From: CAZHTS01 sp964535315
GTDB taxonomy: Bacteria; Chloroflexota; Anaerolineae; Anaerolineales; Anaerolineaceae
NCBI GenBank assembly: GCA_964535315.1
Contig: CAZHTS010000087.1
Span: forward strand, 1-18,993
Reading direction: 5' to 3'
DNA length: 18,993 nucleotides
This document shows, piece after piece, positions 1 through 5,714 of the stretch. The notes below the pieces were generated by a model. It searched no databases and had not been told where the DNA came from. It saw only the letters and a list, made by a program, of their open reading frames with translations. Position 1 is the first letter of the stretch. Each line of letters starts with the position of its first letter. Both the position numbers and the translations under genes were made by a program.

Positions 1-31
1 CGAGGGCCGGGGTGAGGGTGAAAACACCGTT

Positions 32-1201
32 TTATGGGGTGAAATGAAAATCGTTCCCTTGCACGGCTCGCAGGATTTCATCTGCCTGGAAGATACGGTT
101 TCGGGCATGCCCCGTGATTTCTCTCAAAAGGCCTGCCTGCTCAAGTTTGGCCAGATAATCTCCGGCGGTCTTGAAGGGAATACCCAGCCCATCCGATGCC
201 TGCCGAACCGAAAGGATCGGTCGAGAAAACAGGAAATCGACCACGACTGCCATGCGCGTGGAATTACGATCGTTATCAACAATGGGTTGATACTTCGCCC
301 GAATACCCTGTAACCATTCCATTCGAAAGGCACTCTCGCGTGCCTGTTCGCTGACACCCCGCAAGAAGAAACGCAGCCAGGCTTCCCATGCTCCTTTTTG
401 TGAAACGCCAAGCAAAAGATCATAATACTCCTGGCGATAGTGCTCGATATAGACACTCAAATTGAGAAGTGGCTGCGATAACAACCCCCATCCGCATAAT
501 AAGAGTGCGACCAGGAGTCGCCCCACGCGTCCATTCCCATCCAGAAAAGGATGGATGGCTTCGAACTGATAATGGACCATGCCCACGCGGATCAAGATCG
601 GAATTTCCGAATCTGTATGGAGGAATTTCTCAAGCGCATCCAGCGCCCGGTGCATCTCTTCCACCGGTGGGGGGACATAAGTGGCGGTGGTTGGCGTGCT
701 CCCAACAGGCCCGATCCAATTTTGGCTTTGCCGGAACTCACCCGGGGTCAGCATGCCGCCGCGCACATTTTCCATCAGCTTTTCATGCAGTTCGCGGATC
801 AGGCGCAGGCTAACAGGCAGCGTTTTCAAGCGTTCCAGCCCATAATCCATCGCGCGAACATAATTGAAGACTTCACGCACATCATCTGGTTGCTCGAAGA
901 ACGACATCTGCGCGGTTTCATAGGTGTACAGATCGATCAGAGAAGCCCGTGTCCCTTCGATCCGGGATGAAATGACGGCTTCATTTCGCATGAAAGGCTG
1001 TATCAATAATCTTGAAAAAGGGAAAGCACCGATCAGGGTAGAAAGCCGGCTCAGGTCTCGTTCAGCATCGGATAGAATCGATACCAGTGAGGATGACCAG
1101 GTTATGTTTGGCGGAAGTGGATTGGCAAGAAACGCCCAGAAACCCATTTGGGTGAGAATGGCTTTTCCTGCTTCCAGGCTTTGATACTCTTTTGGATCCA
1201 T
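32..1201 (-). CDS. Fic-domain protein with C-terminal winged helix (probable AMPylase)
   Basis: The 389-residue protein carries the Fic core HPFLDGNGRVGR at residues 217-228, with catalytic His217 and the Asn-Gly-Arg that binds the nucleotide phosphates. Family members usually transfer AMP, or another nucleotide phosphate, to Ser/Thr/Tyr side chains of target proteins. An N-terminal motif S-x-x-x-E-G (Ser78 to Gly83) matches the inhibitory helix of class II Fic proteins, so activity is probably held off until relieved. Residues about 320-389 read as a winged helix-turn-helix ending in a DEILRAV helix, suggesting DNA binding and possibly autoregulation. The start ATG is the first in frame; the upstream ribosome site is weak. 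The gene stands alone with no obvious partner, and its target cannot be told from sequence. The Fic assignment is firm; the biological role is unknown. Confidence 0.93.
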   Translation of the reverse strand: MDPKEYQSLEAGKAILTQMGFWAFLANPLPPNITWSSSLVSILSDAERDLSRLSTLIGAFPFSRLLIQPFMRNEAVISSRIEGTRASLIDLYTYETAQMSFFEQPDDVREVFNYVRAMDYGLERLKTLPVSLRLIRELHEKLMENVRGGMLTPGEFRQSQNWIGPVGSTPTTATYVPPPVEEMHRALDALEKFLHTDSEIPILIRVGMVHYQFEAIHPFLDGNGRVGRLLVALLLCGWGLLSQPLLNLSVYIEHYRQEYYDLLLGVSQKGAWEAWLRFFLRGVSEQARESAFRMEWLQGIRAKYQPIVDNDRNSTRMAVVVDFLFSRPILSVRQASDGLGIPFKTAGDYLAKLEQAGLLREITGHARNRIFQADEILRAVQGNDFHFTP

Positions 1202-1224
1202 CAGCTTTTTCGATCCTGCGTAAA

Positions 1225-1294
1225 GTGTAAATAGCGCATATCCATATTAACACTTATTGCTAAATATATAAATAAGAATGGGCTGTGTTTACAC
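1225..1294. promoter_or_regulatory. Candidate operator array upstream of the Fic gene
   Basis: The AT-rich region upstream of the minus-strand Fic gene holds three related elements: gtgtaaata at 1225-1233, its imperfect inverted copy tattaacac at 1245-1253 (8 of 9 matching, 11-base spacer), and the short dyad gtgtttacac at 1285-1294. The first pair begins 24 bases upstream of the start codon, where a repressor could act. The Fic protein ends in a winged helix, so autoregulation is possible. This is inference from repeat structure only. Confidence 0.35.
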
Positions 1295-1321
1295 CACCGG
1301 CGATCCTGGGTAGTCTCCCTT

Positions 1322-1528
1322 TTAAGCGTGTTTTTGCCGTGATAAAGGGGTCAGCGTCAACAGCTCTTTAACAGTCCCAATAGGATCCGTCAAACCGGCG
1401 GCCATTGCGGGCGTTCACTTTTGCCAGCGTCGGCGGGGGTCCTTCTCGCCATCCAGTTTTCGCTGGATAATCGTCAAACCTTCTTGTTTCGAGGTTGTAG
1501 GGCGGGCGCCCTTTTGAACCTGCCTCTT
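1322..1528 (-). pseudogene. Decayed C-terminal fragment of a transposase, running into the assembly gap
   Basis: Read on the minus strand from the gap edge, one frame gives a basic stretch ending DPRRRWQK, an in-frame TGA at 1415-1417, and then TPAMAAGLTDP followed by TVKELLTL, ending at a TAA at 1322-1324. The TPAMAAGLTD...ELL ending is of the type I associate with the C-terminus of DDE transposases; this is recalled similarity, not a search. The frame is open on both sides of the TGA, so a single nonsense change (CGA to TGA would fit) is the likely lesion. The 5' part is lost in the run of Ns. A multicopy insertion sequence would also explain why the assembly breaks here. The family is not identified. 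Confidence 0.5.
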
Positions 1529-1628
1529 NNNNNNNNNNNNNNNNNNNNNNNNNNNNNNNNNNNNNNNNNNNNNNNNNNNNNNNNNNNNNNNNNNNNNNNN
1601 NNNNNNNNNNNNNNNNNNNNNNNNNNNN
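1529..1628. other. Assembly gap of exactly 100 Ns
   Basis: One hundred consecutive undetermined bases, the usual placeholder for a scaffold join of unknown size. It hides the 5' part of the transposase remnant and probably the promoter of the padR gene. The true distance between 1528 and 1629 is unknown. Confidence 0.99.
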
Positions 1629-1655
1629 TTGCTTATATATAAAGGAGAAGCGCTT

Positions 1656-2006
1656 ATGCCTGATCTACAGCAAGTACGTAAGGGGAGCACGCCTATTCTC
1701 ATTCTTAGCGTACTATCCGATAGCAAAAAACATGGTTACGCCATTATGCGCGAATTAGAAGCACGCAGCCAGGGTTATTTCAGTATGACCGCTGCGCTGC
1801 TCTACCCGACTTTGCATCAGATGGAACAGGACGGGCTGCTCCAGAGCGCGTGGGAAGAGGGCAGCGGAGCCCGTAAGCGCAAGGTATATTCCATCACGGC
1901 CGCCGGGCGTGAATACTTGAGCGCTGGAAGTGCGGAGTGGCGACAGTTTGCCGAGCGCCTGTTCCTTATGCTTGGAAAACCGGCCGAGATGTGGGGTGAA
2001 CAATGA
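1656..2006 (+). CDS. PadR-family transcriptional regulator
   Basis: The protein has 116 residues. The start is the ATG at 1656, preceded by the ribosome site aaggag at 1642-1647; the frame is open back to the gap, but upstream starts are not supported. The sequence reads as a PadR winged helix: KGSTPILILSVLSDSKKHGYAIM near the N-terminus, then the helix ending GMTAALLYPTLHQMEQDGLL type (here SMTAALLYPTLHQMEQDGLL), and the wing with RKRKVYSITAAGREYL. PadR proteins are dimeric repressors responding to small molecules or stress. The stop overlaps the next start by four bases (ATGA at 2003-2006), so the two genes are translationally coupled. Small PadR proteins paired with a HAAS/DUF1700-type membrane protein are a known arrangement, in which PadR typically represses its own operon. 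Confidence 0.92.
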   Translation: MPDLQQVRKGSTPILILSVLSDSKKHGYAIMRELEARSQGYFSMTAALLYPTLHQMEQDGLLQSAWEEGSGARKRKVYSITAAGREYLSAGSAEWRQFAERLFLMLGKPAEMWGEQ

Positions 2007-2965
2007 ACGCTCATGATTATCTTACGCGCTTGCAGTCGCAGTTGAACGGTTTTTCGCCGGAGGAAAAGGCTGAATTGATCGAAGAAATCGCGGCGCATAT
2101 TGAAGCGGGTGAAAAAGACCCGGGTCTGGGTGGCGACGCCGCAGCCCGAGCTGTGCGCCTGGAAAAAGAACTCGGCTCACCGGATGAGCTTGGGCGCCGC
2201 CTGTGTCAGGTGCATCGACCGGGGCGTTGGCTGGATTATTTCCTGGTCGTTCTGCCAACCGTGTTGATCTATCCGCTGCTGCCATTGATCGCCACCTGGG
2301 TTTCCGGGTCTTCGCTGCCAACCGAGTCGTTTACATGGACCAGCCTGCGGTTGATGATTGGCTTCCAGGCCGGCCTGCTCTTGATCAGCCGCTGGAAAGC
2401 TTCGCCAGGGGTATTGATCCACTGGCTGGCTTCAATCTCGCTTGTCATCGTCGGGCTGTTGTTATCCGGAACCCGTTGGCCGTGGCTGCCGGCGGATGTC
2501 GCCGCGAGGATTGCGCTTCTGCCCTTGCCGGAGATCGGGTTCTGGCTCACGGCGCTTGTCCTGCTGCTGATCTGGATGGTTGGCGTTGTCCGCAGGCAGC
2601 GCAGCGAACCGCTGCTGGTGATCCTGGCAGTGATCCCTTTTCTGTTCGCTGCGGCCAATTATGCCGCCGGTTTGACCCAGCTATATTATCAGGTTGATCA
2701 GGCCAGATATGGTATTCCCATACTGGGTTGGTTCGGGTTATATCAGGTCGCCAGTTTTATCTGGCCGGCGCTGTTTTTCCTCGCTCGCCAACGCGACCTG
2801 CGTTGGGCTGGCTTGATGCTGCTCCCCATAACCTATCTGGTTTACAATTTTTGGCCCTACCATTCTTACCCTGTGGTAGTGATGCTATATCTTCTACCCG
2901 CGTGCCTGGTGCTGGTCGCCTGGGGGCGTGACGTTCGTGCCCGGCCGGTGCCAACGATACACTAA
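2003..2965 (+). CDS. HAAS-domain (DUF1700-like) multi-pass membrane protein
   Basis: The 320-residue protein starts within the padR stop codon (ATGA overlap). Residues about 4-70 form a soluble helical domain: YLTRLQSQLNGFSPEEKAEL is followed by EEIAAHIEAG and later by LGSPDELGRRL. This pattern matches the HAAS / DUF1700 domain often encoded next to PadR regulators. The rest is hydrophobic with about eight predicted membrane segments (near residues 77-99, 113-130, 136-155, 178-197, 203-222, 239-261, 267-283 and 289-307). The C-terminus is short and basic. Coupling to padR suggests the membrane protein is the regulated product or a sensor that signals to the repressor. No enzymatic motif is visible in the membrane part, so the transported or sensed compound is unknown. 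Confidence 0.8.
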   Translation: MNAHDYLTRLQSQLNGFSPEEKAELIEEIAAHIEAGEKDPGLGGDAAARAVRLEKELGSPDELGRRLCQVHRPGRWLDYFLVVLPTVLIYPLLPLIATWVSGSSLPTESFTWTSLRLMIGFQAGLLLISRWKASPGVLIHWLASISLVIVGLLLSGTRWPWLPADVAARIALLPLPEIGFWLTALVLLLIWMVGVVRRQRSEPLLVILAVIPFLFAAANYAAGLTQLYYQVDQARYGIPILGWFGLYQVASFIWPALFFLARQRDLRWAGLMLLPITYLVYNFWPYHSYPVVVMLYLLPACLVLVAWGRDVRARPVPTIH

Positions 2966-3090
2966 AGCGATCGTTTCCGCCACAGGGCTTCCACACCGTC
3001 CGGGGCGAATTCAACCCTTTGGTCGATGAAAAATGCGGCGCGGCGTAGTACAATCCATTCCAAACCAAAAACAAATTAAGGAGTAGCGTA

Positions 3091-4119
3091 ATGCAACAAA
3101 AACTGCGTGTCATCCAATATGGTTGTGGGAAAATGGGTCGCGTGATGCTGCGCTATCTGTATGAAAAGGGCGCCGAGATCGTGGGCGCCATCGATAGCAA
3201 CCCGGCTGTCGTGGGTAAGGACGCCGGCGAGGTGGCCGGCCTGGGCTTTAAGTTGAACGTGCCGGTGCGCTCGGACGCCGAGGCCGTTTTTGCCGAGTGT
3301 GACGCCGACGCTGCGATTATCGCCATCGCCAGCCTGATGACCGACATGTACCCGTATTTTGAACTGGCGGCGCGCTACGGCGTCAACGCCATTTCCACCT
3401 GCGAGGAAGCATTCTACCCCTGGACGACCTCGCCCGCCCTGACCAACCGCCTGGATCGCCTGGCCAAAGAAAACGGCTGCACCCTGGCCGGCTCGGGCTA
3501 TCAGGACGTGTTCTGGGGCAACCTGATCAGCGTGCTGGCCGGCGCCACGCATCGCATCGAACGCATCGAGGGTATCTCCAGCTATAACGTCGAAGATTAC
3601 GGCATTGCCCTGGCCGAAGTCCACGGCGCCGGGTTGAGCCTGGAAGATTTCGAGCGCCAGATCGCCAGCTCCGATTCGCTGCCATCCTATATGTGGAACG
3701 CCAACGAATGGCTGTGCTCGCAGTTTGGCTGGACGATCCAATCGATGAGCCAGAAACTGGTGCCGATGGTTGCCGGGCAGGATACCCCCTCTTCCACCCT
3801 CGGACGCACCATCCCGGCCGGGTATGCCCTGGGCATGTCGGCCGTGGTGACGACGGTTACCAACCAGGGCCCGGTGATCGAAACGCAGTGCATCGGCAAA
3901 GTGTACGCCCCGGGTGAGGTGGATTGCAACGACTGGACGATCAAGGGCGAGCCCAACACGCTGGTCAAGATTTCGCAGCCGGCGACGGTCGAACTGACCT
4001 GTGCCACGCTCGTCAATCGCCTGCCCGACCTGATCGCTTCACCGTCCGGTTTCTACACCACCGAGAAGATGCCGCCGGCTGCTTACCGCACCTACCCGCT
4101 GCATTATTACCTGGATTAA
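3091..4119 (+). CDS. DapB-like NAD(P)-dependent oxidoreductase, 2,4-diaminopentanoate dehydrogenase type
   Basis: The 342-residue protein has an N-terminal Rossmann fold with RVIQYGCGKMGR at residues 6-17, as in dihydrodipicolinate-reductase-like proteins. It is longer than DapB (about 270 residues) and has the length and C-terminal half expected of the 2,4-diaminopentanoate dehydrogenase group (EC 1.4.1.12 in clostridial ornithine fermentation). The ribosome site aaggag at 3078-3083 sits seven bases before the ATG, and a possible -10 (tacaat, 3049-3054) lies upstream with no good -35. The other genes of ornithine fermentation (ornithine aminomutase, 2-amino-4-oxopentanoate thiolase) are not in the window, so the substrate may differ. 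Fold and cofactor are well supported; the substrate is not. It appears to be a single-gene transcript. Confidence 0.75.
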   Translation: MQQKLRVIQYGCGKMGRVMLRYLYEKGAEIVGAIDSNPAVVGKDAGEVAGLGFKLNVPVRSDAEAVFAECDADAAIIAIASLMTDMYPYFELAARYGVNAISTCEEAFYPWTTSPALTNRLDRLAKENGCTLAGSGYQDVFWGNLISVLAGATHRIERIEGISSYNVEDYGIALAEVHGAGLSLEDFERQIASSDSLPSYMWNANEWLCSQFGWTIQSMSQKLVPMVAGQDTPSSTLGRTIPAGYALGMSAVVTTVTNQGPVIETQCIGKVYAPGEVDCNDWTIKGEPNTLVKISQPATVELTCATLVNRLPDLIASPSGFYTTEKMPPAAYRTYPLHYYLD

Positions 4120-4136
4120 GTTTTCCCCATCCGCCA

Positions 4137-4205
4137 GACTCCCCCTTTCCGGGAGCGCAGTGCTTCCATGTTGTTGGATGAGGCGCGTCACGGACGGGGG
4201 GAGTC
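4137..4205. repeat. Inverted repeat downstream of the oxidoreductase gene
   Basis: The arm gactccccc at 4137-4145 is exactly complementary to gggggagtc at 4197-4205, with a 51-base interior. It lies 18 bases after the stop codon at 4119. There is no U-run, so it is not a standard intrinsic terminator; it could be a degenerate miniature element or an RNA 3' end structure. Confidence 0.45.
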
Positions 4206-4248
4206 CTCAGGGTGGAAAAAACAGGGATGCACAGGATTAAAAAGATGC

Positions 4249-4280
4249 CTTTGCGGCTTTGCGCCTCTGCGTCTTGGCGT
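4249..4280. repeat. Four-copy 8-base tandem repeat
   Basis: The units ctttgcgg, ctttgcgc, ctctgcgt and cttggcgt follow each other without spacing. Similar CTTTGCG-type runs are, to my recollection, common in intergenic DNA of several environmental bacterial phyla. Function unknown. Confidence 0.65.
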
Positions 4281-4634
4281 TAAGCTTTTAGAAAAGTCCT
4301 GCCCTCCGGGTAGGGTGTACGGGCGAGGTTCACCCCATCTGTTCCAACGAAATGGGGAAAATTGCTATCAGGAAACGATTAAACAACTGGATACAACAAC
4401 AAATGACACGGCCAGGCGGCGGGGGTGCCCACGAAAATCGCCAGCAATGTGTCTGTGGGGAGGGAATGTGGATGTCTGCCATAGGGGCTTGCCCCCGCCC
4501 TCCACGACCGCCGGCCAACCCGCCGGCAGCGCACGGCCTCATCCGGACGGGTCTCATCCGGGCTGCTGGGGGCGACGCAACGCAAAGCCCGGTGCGTGGT
4601 TTTTGATGCGTACCGCTCCGGCAAATTGCTCAAA

Positions 4635-4661
4635 CAGGATGGGCAGGATAGACAGGATGAA
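4635..4661. repeat. Three-copy 9-base tandem repeat (caggat plus three purines)
   Basis: caggat recurs with period nine at 4635, 4644 and 4653, followed each time by three purines. A looser copy of the same unit (cagggatgcacaggat) occurs near 4222. Together they suggest a dispersed microrepeat family. Confidence 0.6.
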
Positions 4662-4740
4662 AAGCAGATTGGGGCGCTTCCATCCGGGTATCGTGCTGGC
4701 CTTCCAGAATGGGCCGACCAATCTGAATATCTTTTTTAAT

Positions 4741-4830
4741 CCGGTCTCATGCACGGCTTGCGCTGGTCATTCTTTACATTCATGCTTATTTTGCGCACGA
4801 TAAAAGCATGAATGTAAAAAACGAGACCGG
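4741..4830. promoter_or_regulatory. Nested inverted repeats spanning the antitoxin start codon (operator candidate)
   Basis: The inner arms are a perfect 15-base match: tttacattcatgctt at 4773-4787 and its reverse complement at 4804-4818, separated by 16 bases. The right arm contains the ATG at 4808. An outer pair, ccggtctc at 4741-4748 and gagaccgg at 4823-4830, encloses the inner one. AbiEi antitoxins of known type IV systems repress their own promoter by binding inverted repeats, so an autoregulatory operator is the natural reading. A hairpin blocking translation is the alternative. Confidence 0.65.
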
Positions 4831-5095
4831 TCCACTGGGTCAGATCCGCAATATTTTGCAGAAGAGAAATGGTATTCTCTTAACTGCGGATCTGGCCAGA
4901 GTCGGTATTTCACGTACGTATCTTTCTGCGCTGGAATTGAGGGGGGAGATTGAACGGGGCGCCAGAGGCGTTTACCAGTCCACCGATGCAATGACAGATG
5001 AAATGATTAACTTAGTGGCGGACGTTTTTTTAAAGCACCCCTCCCTGGCCCTCCCCGAATTTCTACGAAATTCAGGGAGGGAATGTTTCGGTTAG
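4808..5095 (+). CDS. Truncated AbiEi-family (type IV) antitoxin, probable relic
   Basis: The frame has 95 codons. Residues about 8-70 match the N-terminal winged-helix of AbiEi antitoxins: IRNILQKRNGILLTADLARV, then GISRTYLSALELRGEIERGARGVY broken here into shorter stretches (GISRTYLSAL, RGEIERGARGVY). The sequence then reads DEMINLVADVF, where family members continue into a conserved segment before a larger C-terminal part. Instead, the frame runs into a CT-rich palindrome and stops at 5095, so the last 20 or so residues are encoded by the inserted repeat. Full-length relatives are about 200 residues or more. No AbiEii nucleotidyltransferase toxin gene follows. The intact operator-like inverted repeat at its start suggests it could still act as a small DNA-binding protein, but a decaying relic is more likely. 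Confidence 0.7.
   Translation: MNVKNETGPLGQIRNILQKRNGILLTADLARVGISRTYLSALELRGEIERGARGVYQSTDAMTDEMINLVADVFLKHPSLALPEFLRNSGRECFG
5049..5081. repeat. Palindromic element that ends the antitoxin reading frame
   Basis: The arms at 5049-5063 (ccctccccgaatttc) and 5067-5081 (gaaattcagggaggg) match in 14 of 15 positions around a three-base loop. An extra partial copy of the left arm (ccctccctg) lies just before it, at 5039-5047. It overlaps the last codons of the truncated antitoxin and looks inserted there. It resembles small extragenic palindromes or miniature elements; no transposase is associated. Confidence 0.7.
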
Positions 5096-5316
5096 ACGAT
5101 TTACCGAATAAGTGTAAAATGAATTTTGAGATCCCTGGTACGCCATAGCGTCTTTTCTCCCCCATTTTGTTTTTTAAAATGGGGGAGGCAGGAGGTCTAA
5201 TAACGTTATGCGGTTTAAGGACAGAATTCGAACCCTGTCTGTTTATTTCTTAAAGTGCAAACATAGTGGTTCACTGAAAGTATCTTTAAAGTGGGAGGAA
5301 ATTTTGGTTAAAACCA
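5096..5316. other. Non-coding stretch between antitoxin relic and lys promoter
   Basis: Apart from the second palindrome (5157-5187) I see no gene with a supported start. The base composition is clearly more AT-rich than the neighbouring lys genes, in keeping with acquired or decaying DNA. Confidence 0.5.
5157..5187. repeat. Perfect 12-base inverted repeat
   Basis: ctcccccatttt at 5157-5168 and its exact reverse complement at 5176-5187 enclose a seven-base loop (gtttttt). Like the palindrome at 5049-5081 it has CT-rich outer and AT-rich inner arms. It could work as a terminator-like hairpin, but the U-run lies in the loop and not after the stem, so a repeat element is preferred. Confidence 0.7.
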
Positions 5317-5344
5317 TTGACAAACCGCCAAAAGCTCGTATAAT
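5317..5344 (+). promoter_or_regulatory. Consensus sigma-70 promoter of the lysW operon
   Basis: TTGACA at 5317-5322 and TATAAT at 5339-5344 both match the consensus exactly, with a 16-base spacer. Transcription should begin around 5350-5353. The first ATG after it, at 5355, opens the leader frame, so the leader message would have almost no 5' untranslated region. Confidence 0.85.
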
Positions 5345-5354
5345 CACCCCCATT

Positions 5355-5435
5355 ATGGAACAGATTGCCGTTTTACTGCGCGCTCGACGAAAGCACATTT
5401 TCCACCCATTGGAAAGTGGGCTTTGTACGCGTTAA
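5355..5435 (+). CDS. Putative 26-residue leader peptide with Arg/Lys-rich segment
   Basis: This short frame lies between the promoter and the intrinsic terminator ahead of lysW. It encodes 26 residues with RARRKH at positions 9-14, followed by IFHPLESGLCTR. Codons 11-13 are CGA-CGA-AAG; CGA appears uncommon in the neighbouring lys genes, which mostly use CGC. A run of arginine and lysine codons ahead of a LysW-pathway operon is what leader-peptide attenuation would need. The stop (5433-5435) lies 30 bases before the terminator stem. There is no room for a ribosome site if transcription starts at about 5352, so translation would have to be nearly leaderless; this is the main weakness. The frame stays open upstream to 5208, but that part precedes the promoter. 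No such leader is known to me for lysW operons. Confidence 0.5.
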   Translation: MEQIAVLLRARRKHIFHPLESGLCTR

Positions 5436-5494
5436 CGTGATCTGAAATCCGCTCGTGCACACAGGCAGCCCCCTTTCCGGGGCTGTTTTTGTTT
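5386..5494 (+). promoter_or_regulatory. Candidate attenuator with competing RNA structures
   Basis: Four segments fit the classical attenuator scheme. Segment 1 (aaagc, 5390-5394, within the Arg/Lys codons) can pair with segment 2 (gcttt, 5420-5424). Segment 2 can instead pair with segment 3: gggct 5418-5422 with agccc 5467-5471, plus tgt 5424-5426 with aca 5461-5463. Segment 3 otherwise forms the terminator stem with segment 4 (5479-5485). A ribosome stalled at the Arg/Lys codons would mask segment 1 and favour read-through. The alternative helices are short and no folding was run. Confidence 0.4.
5466..5494 (+). terminator. Intrinsic terminator between leader ORF and lysW
   Basis: A seven-base-pair stem, cagcccc (5466-5472) with ggggctg (5479-5485), has a six-base loop and is followed by tttttgttt (5486-5494). 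It lies downstream of the consensus promoter and 38 bases before the lysW start, with no complete large gene between. It must therefore be read through for lys expression from that promoter, as expected of an attenuator. Confidence 0.85.
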
Positions 5495-5532
5495 AATCCA
5501 ACTTTCAATCATTTTCAATCAGGAGAACTCAC

Positions 5533-5709
5533 ATGATTAACCAAACCTTCAACCACTGCATCGAATGCGACGCCGAGATCGATCTGCACGACATCGTCCA
5601 GGGCGAAATTGTTGTTTGCCCCGACTGCGGCGTGGATCTGGAAGTGGTCAGCCTGCACCCGCTCAAGCTCGACCTGGCGCCCATGGAAGAAGAAGACTGG
5701 GGCGAGTAA
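5533..5709 (+). CDS. lysW: LysW amino-group carrier protein
   Basis: This 58-residue acidic protein has two zinc-binding pairs, Cys9-x-x-Cys12 and Cys29-Pro-Asp-Cys32, and ends in EEEDWGE, the signature C-terminus of LysW. The C-terminal glutamate side chain is joined to the amino group of 2-aminoadipate (lysine route) or glutamate (arginine route), protecting it and presenting the substrate to the later enzymes through the protein's acidic surface. The start is the ATG at 5533, with ribosome site aggag at 5521-5525. lysX follows after five bases. It is the first structural gene after the candidate attenuator. Confidence 0.97.
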   Translation: MINQTFNHCIECDAEIDLHDIVQGEIVVCPDCGVDLEVVSLHPLKLDLAPMEEEDWGE

Positions 5710-5714
5710 ACGGC

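Larger units (their letters stand above)
4120..4740. other. Non-coding, repeat-rich intergenic stretch
   Basis: I see no credible gene here. Open frames on either strand lack ribosome sites and recognisable protein character. The stretch holds a 9-base inverted repeat (4137-4145 with 4197-4205), a four-copy 8-base tandem repeat (4249-4280), a motif shared with the right end of the window (4321-4336), and a three-copy 9-base tandem repeat (4635-4661). It looks like accumulated extragenic repeats. Confidence 0.6.

Noticed and set aside
4168..4803. A 211-codon frame in the repeat-rich intergenic region
   Set aside because: It reads through microrepeats, has no ribosome site and no protein-like character.
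5208..5435. A 75-codon frame upstream of lysW as a real gene
   Set aside because: Its first two thirds precede the consensus promoter and have no ribosome site or recognisable content. Only the last 26 codons, after the promoter, are kept as the leader candidate.
5351..5532. Lysine riboswitch (L-box) ahead of lysW
   Set aside because: I looked for the conserved core elements of the lysine aptamer and saw none; the leader is also shorter than that riboswitch plus its terminator.
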